NCBI RefSeq assembly: GCF_900086595.1
Contig: NZ_LT575472.1
Location: forward strand, 903,046-967,045
Reading direction: 5' to 3'
Length of the DNA stretch: 64,000 bases
DNA from: Clostridium nigeriense
Lineage (GTDB): Bacteria; Bacillota; Clostridia; Clostridiales; Clostridiaceae
In this document: one piece after another, positions 8,132 to 17,372 of the stretch
Position numbering within the stretch: the stretch's first letter is position 1
Layout: the number at the start of each line of letters is the position of its first letter
Position numbers and translations under genes: made by a program
The notes under the pieces: generated by a model
The model's database searches: none
Told to the model about the DNA's origin: nothing
The model's input: only the letters and a program-made list of their open reading frames with translations

Positions 8132-10114
8132 GTGGAAATAGTAAAAAAACAGTTAGAAAATGTAAGAAATGGATTTGTAAATGGATTACCAACTATTATT
8201 GTAGCTATTATTTTATTTTTTTCTTTCCTGAAAATATTTGGAACAAGTGAAGTTATAATAGCACCATTTTTAACAATATTATTTAGAATTAAATCTAAAG
8301 AAGAATTTAATTTAAAAAGATTATTAAGAATATTTTCTATGTTAATATTAATATCAACTTTTTCTTATATTGCAAACCTAAGCTTAATATTATGTATAGT
8401 AGTAAATTTGATGTTGCCATCTCTTATAGTTTATTTATATACAGATAGTTTTACACCAAGAGGATATTTTGTATATGTAATGGCATTTGTATTTTTAGAG
8501 CTAAGACCTATTCAATTTTCAGACTTACCTAAAAGATTTAGTGCTTTAATTTTTGGTATGTTAGTAGTAACTATAGGGTTATTTATAAGTTCATTAAAAC
8601 AGAAAAAGAAAAATAGTTACGAATTAGCACAAATTGGTCTATTAAACTTATCAAAACAAATAAATAAGCTATCAAAAAAGGAAAAATTAGAAAGAGATAT
8701 AGATGAACTTAATAGAATAATTTATAGATTAAATAATCTTATATACTCAAGTAGAAATTATAAGTATTTAGTAGATAGTTTTGGTTCCAATAATTATTAT
8801 TTTATGTTGGTATTCCAGAAGTTTCAGTATGTTATAAAAAGTATTTATATGAGTTATGATGACTTAAAGGATAGTGATATTTTATTTTTAAATGAATTAA
8901 GTGAATTATTAAAAAAAATATCAAAAGAGATTAATGAAGAGAATAATACAGATTTAATAAAATTATTAGATAATTTTATAGAAAAAAAATATTTTACGAA
9001 TAAGAAAATAGAATATGATATAGAGTATATTATTAATATTTTGAAAGTAGCACTTTCTAATATGGCTGACTCAAATTTTGATAATATAAAGGAGAATTGG
9101 AAAATACCAAAAATAACACATAAAATACATGGAATTAGCTACAATCTTAAATTAGATAGATTTCAATTGCGTTTTGCATTAAGGTTATCATTTGTATTAA
9201 CAGTAACTTTCTTAATATCTAGGTTATCAGGATTAAATCATGCTTATTGGATTCCTATGAATGCATTCTTAATGATTGCTCCTTTTTATGAGGATAGCGC
9301 AGAAAGAATTAATAATCGTATTTTAGGTACAATTCTTGGTTCTATATTAACATTTTTATTACTTAGTATATTTAACACAACAAATGCTCATATTATAATA
9401 ATAGTTTTAATGACAGTATGCATGTATTCAGTAATACCATCAACATGGATTATGACTTCATATACTACTTGCTATGGACTTGCTCTAGTTACTTTAGCAA
9501 TGGATAGGGATGAAGCGATAGAACTTAGATTAGCATATATATTTATTGCAGCTATTATCTCAATATTAGCAAATAAGTACATCTTGCCTAATAAGAGTAG
9601 TTATGAATTTAAATTAAATGTAACTAAGCTTATTACAATAGACAGAGAAATGGTATTAATGTTAAGAAAGGCTTTAGAAAACAGAAGTGAATTTGATAGC
9701 ACATACTTAAGGGAATTACTAATAAGATCAAATCAAATAAATGTAGATATCAAAAATTACAAAAAGAAAAATGAATGTGAAGAATCCTTTTATAATAATT
9801 TATTAGAAATAAACAAACAACTTATACACGAAATTCAACAGATTTCATATATACTTATTAATAATGAAGGAATTTTGCAAGAGGATAAGAATATAAATGA
9901 GGTTCTAGATAATATAGAAATTGTTTTAAATAGAATTCAGATAACATTAGAAAGTAATGAGTTAACTGTAGATCAAATTATGTCAAAGAAAGCTAAGGAT
10001 TATGGCTTAATTAGTAATGATTTATATTTTAATAGCATAGTTATTAATTGTATGAATACTGTAGAAAATATGTACGATTTAGTAAGCGAAAAGTATAAAA
10101 AACTTTCTAGGTAA
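8132..10114 (+). CDS. FUSC-family inner membrane protein (aromatic acid exporter-like)
   Basis: A 660-residue membrane protein with the layout of the FUSC/ArAE family. Several helices lie in residues 15-170, followed by a long charged cytoplasmic segment (about 175-340), a second hydrophobic block (about 345-490, containing AYWIPMNAFLMIAPFYEDS, typical of the FUSC domain) and a charged helical tail. The family includes exporters such as AaeB and many proteins of unknown substrate. The start is GTG at 8132, 8 bases after GAGGTG (8118-8123). It is a single-gene unit with its own promoter and terminator. Substrate unknown. Confidence 0.78.
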   Translation: MEIVKKQLENVRNGFVNGLPTIIVAIILFFSFLKIFGTSEVIIAPFLTILFRIKSKEEFNLKRLLRIFSMLILISTFSYIANLSLILCIVVNLMLPSLIVYLYTDSFTPRGYFVYVMAFVFLELRPIQFSDLPKRFSALIFGMLVVTIGLFISSLKQKKKNSYELAQIGLLNLSKQINKLSKKEKLERDIDELNRIIYRLNNLIYSSRNYKYLVDSFGSNNYYFMLVFQKFQYVIKSIYMSYDDLKDSDILFLNELSELLKKISKEINEENNTDLIKLLDNFIEKKYFTNKKIEYDIEYIINILKVALSNMADSNFDNIKENWKIPKITHKIHGISYNLKLDRFQLRFALRLSFVLTVTFLISRLSGLNHAYWIPMNAFLMIAPFYEDSAERINNRILGTILGSILTFLLLSIFNTTNAHIIIIVLMTVCMYSVIPSTWIMTSYTTCYGLALVTLAMDRDEAIELRLAYIFIAAIISILANKYILPNKSSYEFKLNVTKLITIDREMVLMLRKALENRSEFDSTYLRELLIRSNQINVDIKNYKKKNECEESFYNNLLEINKQLIHEIQQISYILINNEGILQEDKNINEVLDNIEIVLNRIQITLESNELTVDQIMSKKAKDYGLISNDLYFNSIVINCMNTVENMYDLVSEKYKKLSR

Positions 10115-10142
10115 TATGAATAAATGTAAAATAATAAAATTA

Positions 10143-10184
10143 AAAAATCTCAGTTGACTATTAAATTAGTTAACTGAGATTTTT
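10143..10184. terminator. Bidirectional terminator
   Basis: An 18-bp stem (AAAAATCTCAGTTGACTA against TAGTTAACTGAGATTTTT, one wobble) with T and A runs on either side, between two converging genes. Confidence 0.88.
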
Positions 10185-10228
10185 AGTTTTAAGTAAAGTT
10201 CTTGTTAAGTCTTTCTAGATAATTAATA

Positions 10229-10801
10229 TTATTTTGTGTACTCTTTTACTTCAACTGATCCGGTTATTTTAGAAGTTTCATCTACTTCAAATGCATCTTT
10301 TAGTTCTTGAGTTGCAAAATATATGTTTCCATCTACTGTTGCATCTTGAAGTATAAATCCTTCAGCTTGTACATATATATTTCCTTTAAGTGTACCATTT
10401 TCAAATTTTCCATTTTCACCAGCGAAAATTAGGTTTGGTACTGTAATAGTATATCTTTCACTTATATTTAAGCTAGCATCTTCGGCAGCAGGTGCAATTG
10501 CACGATTAGGAGCTTCTTTGCCTTCTTTGTCTTTTTTAATTCCACTTTCAACTACTAAATCTTCTGTGAAAGTTAAGTCCTTATTAACTATAATCATAAA
10601 GTTAGTATTATCCTTAGAGATTTTTTGCTTAAAAGTTTCTTCGTCATTTACTTGTGAAGCACCTGATACTACATCAGTTTTAGCTTCAGTTGTAGGAGTA
10701 TTTTCTGGTGTTTTAACATCGGTTGATTCTGATTTGTTTCCACAGCCTGTTAATAGTGTTGCTAATACAGCAATTGATAGTGCTAATGTTTTGATTTTCA
10801 T
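10229..10801 (-). CDS. Secreted lipoprotein of unknown function
   Basis: A 190-residue predicted lipoprotein. Residues 1-20 form a type II signal peptide ending in the lipobox LLTGC, so it should be anchored by Cys20 to the outer face of the membrane. A Thr/Glu/Ser-rich linker follows (about 21-50). The C-terminal half has short repeating strands around GKFENGTLKGNIYVQAEGF and VDGNIYFA that look like a small beta-solenoid or polymer-forming domain. I do not recognise a family. It is monocistronic, with a good promoter (10868-10896) and the ribosome site AGGGGGAA. Confidence 0.8.
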   Translation of the reverse strand: MKIKTLALSIAVLATLLTGCGNKSESTDVKTPENTPTTEAKTDVVSGASQVNDEETFKQKISKDNTNFMIIVNKDLTFTEDLVVESGIKKDKEGKEAPNRAIAPAAEDASLNISERYTITVPNLIFAGENGKFENGTLKGNIYVQAEGFILQDATVDGNIYFATQELKDAFEVDETSKITGSVEVKEYTK

Positions 10802-10867
10802 TATGATTCCCCCTAAGTTGTTTCAATATTAAATTATTAATATATATTAAATATACATTTCATACAC

Positions 10868-10896
10868 ATTATACCAATATGTTAATAAAATAACAA
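10868..10896 (-). promoter_or_regulatory. Promoter of lipoprotein gene
   Basis: On the minus strand TTGTTA, 17 bases, TATAAT, about 65 bases before the ATG. Confidence 0.7.
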
Positions 10897-10958
10897 GATA
10901 AAGTTCAAAATAAATGTATTAATTTGTTGAATTTTGTATAATAAATAAAAATATTTCT

Positions 10959-10996
10959 ATGTAAACATTGACAAAGGGAAAAAAGGCTTGTATAAT
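10959..10996 (+). promoter_or_regulatory. Promoter of licT-like gene with overlapping cre-like site
   Basis: TTGACA at 10968-10973, exactly 17 bases, then TATAAT at 10991-10996. The 15-mer at 10959-10973 (ATGTAAACATTGACA) fits the CcpA cre consensus at all specified positions except the central G, and overlaps the -35 box. Carbon catabolite repression is plausible. Confidence 0.7.
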
Positions 10997-11011
10997 AAAA
11001 CCATAACATAT

Positions 11012-11088
11012 GGATTGTTACTGATAACGCAGGCAAGACCTAACATTAAACTGATTTATTTCTTTAGTTTAATTTAGGTCTTTTTTTA
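11012..11088 (+). promoter_or_regulatory. RAT antiterminator target and terminator, leader 1
   Basis: GGATTGTTACTGATAACGCA and the following GGCAAGACCTA (11012-11042) form the classical ribonucleic antiterminator bound by BglG/LicT proteins. Its 3' end overlaps the left arm of a terminator whose stem runs from 11036 (AGACCTAACATTAAACT) to about 11081, followed by T7. Binding of phosphoregulated LicT would stabilise the RAT and allow read-through into the antiterminator's own gene. Confidence 0.93.
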
Positions 11089-11118
11089 TTTAAATTTACG
11101 GGTTGGGAGATTATACTA

Positions 11119-11949
11119 ATGAAAATTATCAGATTGTTTAATAACAATATAGTGGCTACTATTACAGATGATAATAAAGAAGTAATAGTACAAGGTTCAG
11201 GTATTGGGTTTAAGAAAAAGGTTGGCGATTTGATAGACGAAGATAAGATAGAAAAAAGATATTTTATAGAAGATGAAAGCAAGAGTAAGTTTAATGAGAT
11301 TTTTGAAAACACTCCAATTGAATATTTCCAAGCTGTTGAAGAAATAATTGGAATTGCAAGTAAGGAGTTAGATATTAAACTTAGTAGCCAAATTATAATA
11401 TCTTTAACTGATCATATTTTTTGTGCAGTAGAACGACTTAAAGAAGGTTTAATTTTACCTAACCTTATGAGTAATGAAATTAAATCCCTATATTCTGAAG
11501 AATATAAAATTGGATTAAGAGCATTAGATATTGTAAAGAAGTATACAGGAGAAAGACTTCCAGTTGATGAAGCAAGCTATATAGCAATACATATCGTAAA
11601 TGCATGTTTAGATATTGGAACAAATAATACTCGAAAAATTTTAGTTCTATGTTCTGGGGTATCAAGAATATTAAAAGAAGTTTATGATATTGATTTAACT
11701 GAAAATAGATTAGATTATTCAAGGTTAACGACTCATTTAAAGTTTTTAGCCCAAAGAATAATAACTAACTCTACGAAAACAGTAGATGGAGTAGATGACT
11801 TATATGATTTACTTAAAAAGAAAGATTCAAAGTTAGAAGTTTGTGTTGAAAAGGTAGAAGATTATATAAGATCTACATTTGATTATCAAATTTTAAAACA
11901 AGAAAAAGTTTATTTGATGGTACATTTATTAAAAGTTATAAGAAATTAG
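11119..11949 (+). CDS. licT: BglG/LicT-family transcriptional antiterminator
   Basis: A 276-residue RNA-binding antiterminator. Residues 1-56 are the CAT RNA-binding domain (MKIIRLFNNNIVATI...), followed by PRD1 and PRD2. All four regulatory histidines are in place: H99 and H158 in PRD1, H206 and H269 in PRD2. In this family the PTS phosphorylates them: EIIB-linked inactivation at PRD1, HPr-linked activation at PRD2. RAT sites precede this gene and the PTS gene that follows, so it should control itself and the alpha-glucoside genes. The symbol is used for the family; the cognate sugar here is an alpha-glucoside rather than licT's beta-glucosides. Confidence 0.93.
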   Translation: MKIIRLFNNNIVATITDDNKEVIVQGSGIGFKKKVGDLIDEDKIEKRYFIEDESKSKFNEIFENTPIEYFQAVEEIIGIASKELDIKLSSQIIISLTDHIFCAVERLKEGLILPNLMSNEIKSLYSEEYKIGLRALDIVKKYTGERLPVDEASYIAIHIVNACLDIGTNNTRKILVLCSGVSRILKEVYDIDLTENRLDYSRLTTHLKFLAQRIITNSTKTVDGVDDLYDLLKKKDSKLEVCVEKVEDYIRSTFDYQILKQEKVYLMVHLLKVIRN

Positions 11950-12027
11950 GATTGTTACTGGTAAGGCAGGCTAGACCTAGATTATATTTAGAAATTTTCT
12001 TAAGTATAATTTAGGTCTATATTTTTT
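11949..12027 (+). promoter_or_regulatory. RAT antiterminator target and terminator, leader 2
   Basis: A second RAT (GGATTGTTACTGGTAAGGCA then GGCTAGACCTA, 11949-11979) begins at the last base of the licT stop codon. The overlapping terminator pairs 11973-11990 with 12001-12018 and ends in a T-rich tail. It gates transcription into the PTS EIICB gene. Confidence 0.92.
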
Positions 12028-12034
12028 GCTTCTA

Positions 12035-12047
12035 TTAAACGTTTTCA
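12035..12047 (+). promoter_or_regulatory. cre-like half palindrome
   Basis: TTAAACGTTTTCA keeps the CGTTTTCA right half of a clostridial cre but the left half is degraded. It lies between the second terminator and the EIICB start. Possible CcpA site, weak. Confidence 0.3.
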
Positions 12048-12098
12048 TTAAAATAATATATAAATTTACTAATGTTTATTTTGAAAGGAAGAAAAATT

Positions 12099-13652
12099 AT
12101 GAAAGAAAAATTTTTAGCATCGGCAGAAAAATTTGCGAAAGCTATGGTTCAACCTCTTATGTACCTTTCTGTTGCAGGTATGATTTTAATTTTTGGTGTA
12201 CTTTTAACCAATGCAACAGTTACTCAATTTTTACCGTTTTTAAAATGGACACCAATCCAATTAGTTGGAAAGCTGATTTATGAATGCATAATGATTTTAG
12301 TTAATAATTTAGGAATAATTTTCTGTATAGGAATTGCAGCAGCTTTAGCTAAGAAGGAGAAACATCAGGCATCAATTATAGCTTTCATGTCTTACTTAAT
12401 GTTCTTAAAGGCAAATAACATTACATTGAAAACTTTTGAGATGTTAAAAACTCCAAGCGAAATGTTAGGTTTGATAGGTACTGGACAAGCATCTGTTTTA
12501 GGAATTCAAGTATCTGATATGGGTGTATTTAGTGGAATAATTATTGGTTGCTTAGTAGGATATGTATTTAATAAATCTTGCGACTCTAAGTTTAAAGGTT
12601 ATTGGGCAATGTATTCAGGAACTCGTTTCTCATTTATATTAATGATTTTAGTGAGTTTAGCTCTAGGAGTTATGGTTACATTTGTATGGCCAGTAGTAGC
12701 TCAAGGAATACAAGCTTTAACAGTAGTTATTAAAAATAGCGGAAACTTTGGATTATTTATATATGGTTTCTTAGAAAGATTACTTATACCAACAGGTTTA
12801 CATCACTTAGTTTATGTTCCGTTCCAATTTACTGATATTGGAGGAGTAATGCAAGTTGGAGAGCAAACTTTAGCAGGGGCTTATGCTATAACAATTGCTG
12901 AATTTGGTAATCCAGCAGTAACAAAGTTCTCAGATACAATTTATTATATGGCAACTGGATTTACTAAAACTTTTGGTTACATAGGAATAGCATTAGCATT
13001 CTATAAGACTGCATTTAAAGAAAACAAACAAAGTGTAAAGGCACTATTAATGCCCTTAGCAATTACAGCTTGTCTTTCGGGTGTAACTGAACCATTTGAT
13101 TTTCTATTTATATTTGCAGCACCAGTTTTATATTTAATACATTCAGCAATAGCAGGATTATTTATAGTTTTATTAAAGGTCTTTAATGTAACTTCTATGT
13201 TAGGTGGAGGTATAATTACTATAACTTTAAATAACCTTATAGCAGGTGTTCAAAAGACTAATTGGCCAGTAATGTTTATTTTAGGATTAATTCAAATAGC
13301 TGTTTACTTTGTATTATTCTCATTCATAATTAAGAAGTTTAATCTTAAAACTCCAGGTAGAGAAGAAGTTAGTAGTGATTCTAAAGGCAACAAAATAGGA
13401 AATAGAGTTGGAGCAAGAGAAGCTTTAGCAATAATAAATGGATTAGGTGGAAAAGAAAATATAGTAAATGTAACTAATTGTTTTACTAGATTAAGAGTAG
13501 ATGTTAAAGATCTTTCTTTATTAAACGAAGAAGAAATAAATAAATGTAGAAATAGTGGAATAGTTAAGAGGGGAAATAATGTTCAAATCATATTTGGAAT
13601 TGAAGTACCTGAGGTACGTAAGGAAGTTGAAGATGTGTTATTAACACTTTAA
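12099..13652 (+). CDS. PTS EIICB, alpha-glucoside/maltose family
   Basis: A 517-residue fused permease and phosphocarrier of the glucose superfamily, alpha-glucoside branch (GlvC/MalB-like). Residues 1 to about 415 are the EIIC membrane domain, including the LIPTGLHHLVYVPFQF and GVTEPFDFLF motifs. After a linker, residues about 435-517 are EIIB with the phosphorylated cysteine C461 in VTNCFTRLRV. There is no EIIA domain, so a shared glucose-type EIIA from elsewhere is needed. The start is ATG 12099 after GAAAGGAAG, not the in-frame ATG at 12072 that precedes the ribosome site. Expression should need LicT antitermination. The GH4 enzyme downstream fixes the substrate class as alpha-glucosides such as maltose or sucrose isomers. 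Confidence 0.92.
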   Translation: MKEKFLASAEKFAKAMVQPLMYLSVAGMILIFGVLLTNATVTQFLPFLKWTPIQLVGKLIYECIMILVNNLGIIFCIGIAAALAKKEKHQASIIAFMSYLMFLKANNITLKTFEMLKTPSEMLGLIGTGQASVLGIQVSDMGVFSGIIIGCLVGYVFNKSCDSKFKGYWAMYSGTRFSFILMILVSLALGVMVTFVWPVVAQGIQALTVVIKNSGNFGLFIYGFLERLLIPTGLHHLVYVPFQFTDIGGVMQVGEQTLAGAYAITIAEFGNPAVTKFSDTIYYMATGFTKTFGYIGIALAFYKTAFKENKQSVKALLMPLAITACLSGVTEPFDFLFIFAAPVLYLIHSAIAGLFIVLLKVFNVTSMLGGGIITITLNNLIAGVQKTNWPVMFILGLIQIAVYFVLFSFIIKKFNLKTPGREEVSSDSKGNKIGNRVGAREALAIINGLGGKENIVNVTNCFTRLRVDVKDLSLLNEEEINKCRNSGIVKRGNNVQIIFGIEVPEVRKEVEDVLLTL

Positions 13653-13777
13653 TTTTAAAGTTTAGTTCTCAAGTGAATATATTTAAGTTTTAGTTGACTC
13701 GGAATAACACCTGTAAATTAAAACTTATATATGTTCAGTCATTATAGATTAATTATAGCAAAAGGAGATGTGTAGAT

Positions 13778-15130
13778 ATGATAATAACAATAGTAGGTGG
13801 AGGAAGTACGTTTACTCCAGGAATAGTAAAATCAATAGCATTAAGAGAAAAGGACTTAGAAGCAACAGAAGTAAGATTATTTGACATTGATGAAGAAAGA
13901 CAAAATAAGGTTGCTGTTGTAGTAGACTATATTTTAAAAGAACTAAATTCAAATATTAAGTTAACTGTAACTACTGATAAGGAAACAGCTTATAAGGATG
14001 CAAGCTTTATATTTGCTCAAATGAGAGTTGGTAAATATGCTATGCGTGAAATGGATGAAAAAATTCCACTAAAACATGGATGTGTTGGACAAGAAACTTG
14101 TGGATGTGGTGGACTAGCTTATGGACTTAGAACTATATTTCCTATGATGGAAGTTATAGATGATGTTGAAAAATATGCTGCTAAAGATTATTGGATATTA
14201 AATTATTCAAATCCTGCAGCAGTAGTTTCTGAAGCTTGTAGAGTTTTAAGGCCTAATGCAAGAATAATAAACATTTGTGATATGCCAATAGCTATCTTAG
14301 AAATGATTAGTAAATGCTTAGGAGATGTAGATTATTTAAAGATGGATTATAAGTATTTTGGATTAAATCACTTTGGATGGTTTACTGAAATTACTTATGA
14401 AGGAAGAGATATAATTAAAGAAGTTCGTGAATATTTAAATGAAGTTGGAACTTTAATGCCAAGACAATATGTTGAAGCTATGAAAAAGAATCCATTAAAA
14501 GAAGGAGAAAGACATGCTTCTCAATCTTGGATTAAGGTTTGGAATAATATGAAGACTATGATGGATTTATTCCCAGATTATTTACCAAATACTTATTTAC
14601 AATACTACTTGCTATCTAAGGATGTAGTAGAACATTCAGATGCAGAATGGACTAGAGCAAATGAAGTTATGATGAGTCGTGAAAAGAATTTATTCGAAGG
14701 TGTAGATCATTATTTAAAAACTGGAGAGATAACAAAAGATGCATTCTATCATGGGGCACATGGTAACTTTATTGCAGATTTAGCTGTATCTATTAAAAAT
14801 GATTTAAAGCAAAAGTTTATTGTTATTGAGCCTAATAACGGAAATATACCAAATATAGATGATGATGTTATGGTAGAATTGCCAGCACTAATGGGCAAAA
14901 ATGGAGCAGAAGTTATCAAAATTGATGCTATTCCAACTTTCCATAAAGGTTTAATGGAACAGCAAGTAGCTTCAGAAAAGTTATTAGTAGAAGGAGCAAT
15001 AGAAGGTTCTTATGCTAAGGTACTTCAAGCCTTTGCTATGAATAAAACAGTTCCATCAGCATTAGTAGCGAAAGACATATTAGATGATATGATAGAAGCA
15101 AATAAAGAATTTTGGCCAGAGCTTAAATAA
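13778..15130 (+). CDS. GH4 6-phospho-alpha-glucosidase
   Basis: A 450-residue NAD- and metal-dependent family 4 glycosidase of the GlvA/MalH/AglB type. The N-terminal Rossmann motif is IVGGGSTFTPG. The four-residue signature at 167-170 is CDMP, which in GH4 marks alpha-glucosidases and supplies the metal-binding cysteine; H198 in GLNHFGWF is the second metal ligand region. It would split phosphorylated alpha-glucosides delivered by the EIICB encoded just upstream into glucose 6-phosphate and glucose or another sugar. Full length for the family, strong ribosome site AAAGGAGATG, and a terminator follows directly. Confidence 0.95.
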   Translation: MIITIVGGGSTFTPGIVKSIALREKDLEATEVRLFDIDEERQNKVAVVVDYILKELNSNIKLTVTTDKETAYKDASFIFAQMRVGKYAMREMDEKIPLKHGCVGQETCGCGGLAYGLRTIFPMMEVIDDVEKYAAKDYWILNYSNPAAVVSEACRVLRPNARIINICDMPIAILEMISKCLGDVDYLKMDYKYFGLNHFGWFTEITYEGRDIIKEVREYLNEVGTLMPRQYVEAMKKNPLKEGERHASQSWIKVWNNMKTMMDLFPDYLPNTYLQYYLLSKDVVEHSDAEWTRANEVMMSREKNLFEGVDHYLKTGEITKDAFYHGAHGNFIADLAVSIKNDLKQKFIVIEPNNGNIPNIDDDVMVELPALMGKNGAEVIKIDAIPTFHKGLMEQQVASEKLLVEGAIEGSYAKVLQAFAMNKTVPSALVAKDILDDMIEANKEFWPELK

Positions 15131-15132
15131 AT

Positions 15133-15163
15133 AATAAGGTGCTACTAAAGTAGCACCTTATTT
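15133..15163. terminator. Bidirectional terminator after GH4 gene
   Basis: A 14-bp perfect stem (AATAAGGTGCTACT and complement) with a 2-base loop, flanked by A and T runs, between converging genes. Confidence 0.88.
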
Positions 15164-15176
15164 ACGTATATAATCT

Positions 15177-17362
15177 TTAAATAAGATTTGAAAAATCTTT
15201 AGGACTTAATGGTTTACTAAAATAGTAACCTTGAAACATATTGCAATTACAATTTAACAGAAATTTATATTGTTCTTCAGTTTCTATTCCTTCTGCAATA
15301 ACATCCATACCTAATTTATTCCCAAGTGAAATAGTGTAATTTATTATATGTTCCCATTTTTGTACACCTATTTCATTAACAAAACTTTTATCTATTTTTA
15401 TAGTATCAAAATGAATGTCAGAAATAGTTTTTATTGAAGAATAGCCAACTCCAAAATCGTCTAATAATATTTTAAAACCTTTATTACGTAACGAGGAAAT
15501 ATTTAATTTAAGTTTTTCCTCATTTTCTATCATTGAACTTTCTGTTATTTCAAATTCAATTAGTTCTCTTGGAATTTGATATTTATTAATATATTTTTCT
15601 AAGGTTTCAATAAAATCAATTTTATCCATATAAGCTCTAGATAAATTTACTGATATAGGAACAACATTTTTCTTTTTATTAATCCATAGTCGAAGATTTT
15701 TACAAATATCTTCAAAAAGCAGTTCATCTAAATCTCTTATTAAGCCGGTTTTTTCGCATAATGGAATAAAGATATATGGAGATATTATACTTCCATATTT
15801 ATACCATCTAACTAAGGCTTCAGCCCCTATTATAGTTTTTCCATCTTTAGCGAATTTAGGTTGAAACCATGATTTAAATTCTTTGTTTTCAATGCCTCTT
15901 TTTATATCTTGCTCTAAATTAATTTTATCAACTTCTCTTTTATGCAGTTGATTGTTATATATAAAATACTTATTATCTCCAGTTAAGGCTTCTTTAGCAA
16001 TATTAGTATAGGAGCACATATTTTCAAAGTTAATTTTAGTTTTATCAATTAAATAAATTCCTATTTTAAATTTTATATTACCATCAATATTAGAAAAATT
16101 TATTTTATCTATTCTTTTAGTAAAATCTTTAATAGTATCATATTTAATAAGTAAGTTAAATTCTCCTAAACAACTATGAACTACAATTTCATCCTTCTTT
16201 AAAAATTGAGATAAGTACATATAAATTTCTTTTAATAAGAAATTACTTTTATTAACACCAAAGATATTAATTATATTTTTAATGTTAATAACTTCTAAAC
16301 TGCAAAAGGCATAATTATGCTCTTTTTTTATGAAGGAGCTAATATTTTCTTTAAGAAATAAATTATTTCTTCCTTCAGTTACAAGATCCATATAGGCTAT
16401 TGATTTAAGCTTATTGTAGTTTTTCTTTTCTTTATGTAATGTAATAGCAAATAGTATTAATAATAAAAGTAGTATTATTATGTTAATTGTTCTCATAGTT
16501 TCTATGATGTAACTATAGGTACTTTTAATTGTTTCGGATTGAATAGGTGTTAATAACCACCAATTAGAATAATCTAATTTTGTATAATACATATAGTAGG
16601 TTTCATTGGCATAGTCTATTTCTACATATCCATTATTTAAATTCTTTATATTTTCTTTTAAAGTTTTTAAAGTTAAATGGTTATCTGAATCTTCTAAGTG
16701 GGGTATATTAAATAAATTAAAATTTTCAGTTGGAAAGTAAAGATTATTTTCATGAGCTATTAAGTTACCATTTTCATCAATTATAAATGTAAAACCTAAC
16801 TTATTTGAACTATGAAAACTTATATTTTTAACAAATTCTTCAGTGGTTACTGATGCAGTCAATACTCCAATAACTTTATTTTCATCAAATATAGGAACAC
16901 TAAAAATATTAGTCTTTTTTCCATCTAATCTAGATATAACTATTTCGCTAACATAATTATCTCCTTTCATAGATTTTATAAAATAATCCCTATCAGAGAT
17001 ATCTATTGGTTCGCCTTTAGTAGCATAAGAAATACCATCTGGCATAGCAATATCTATATTTTTCAAATTATTAATCTCAATCATTTTTTCAAAGTTTTTT
17101 ACTGTACTTTGAGGATTTTCCAAATCCTCTTTTGTAAGTGAATTAGCAATCCCAGTTAAAAGATTAAATTTATTTTTAATCTCATTGTTTATACTTATGC
17201 TATTTTCAACTGATAAATTTTCAATAGATCTTAATATGCTTTTATCAAACTGTTTTTTATGTAATTATTAGAATAGGTCATAAAAAAAAGAATACTTAAA
17301 AATAGAAATATTACAGAAATATAAAAAAAACTAGGGTTAAATTTATTTTTTATATTAATCAT
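15177..17362 (-). CDS. Membrane c-di-GMP phosphodiesterase (dCache-degenerate GGDEF-EAL), frameshifted near 5' end
   Basis: The gene reads as one protein of about 728 residues if a base is restored in a T6 run at 17253-17258 (A6 in the mRNA). Upstream of it, ATG 17362 with the ribosome site AGGAGGAT opens a frame with an N-terminal membrane helix that stops soon after the run. Downstream, the other frame continues from KQFDKSILRSIENL. Without repair, translation could start only at an internal TTG (17123), losing the membrane anchor. Domains: helix, extracellular Cache-like sensor, second helix, a GGDEF domain degenerated to CLGEF, then a complete EAL domain (EALVRW, EITESS, DDFGVGYSS, KIDKSF, AEGIE). 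Activity should be c-di-GMP hydrolysis. It lies divergent to an exopolysaccharide operon, a classic c-di-GMP target. Confidence 0.8.
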
Positions 17363-17372
17363 AGATCCTCCT

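Noticed and set aside
13684..13730. Inverted repeat TAAGTTTTA / ATTAAAACTTA between EIICB and GH4 genes
   Set aside because: The loop is about 25 bases, there is no U-tract, and the arms are AT-rich; not convincing as terminator or operator.
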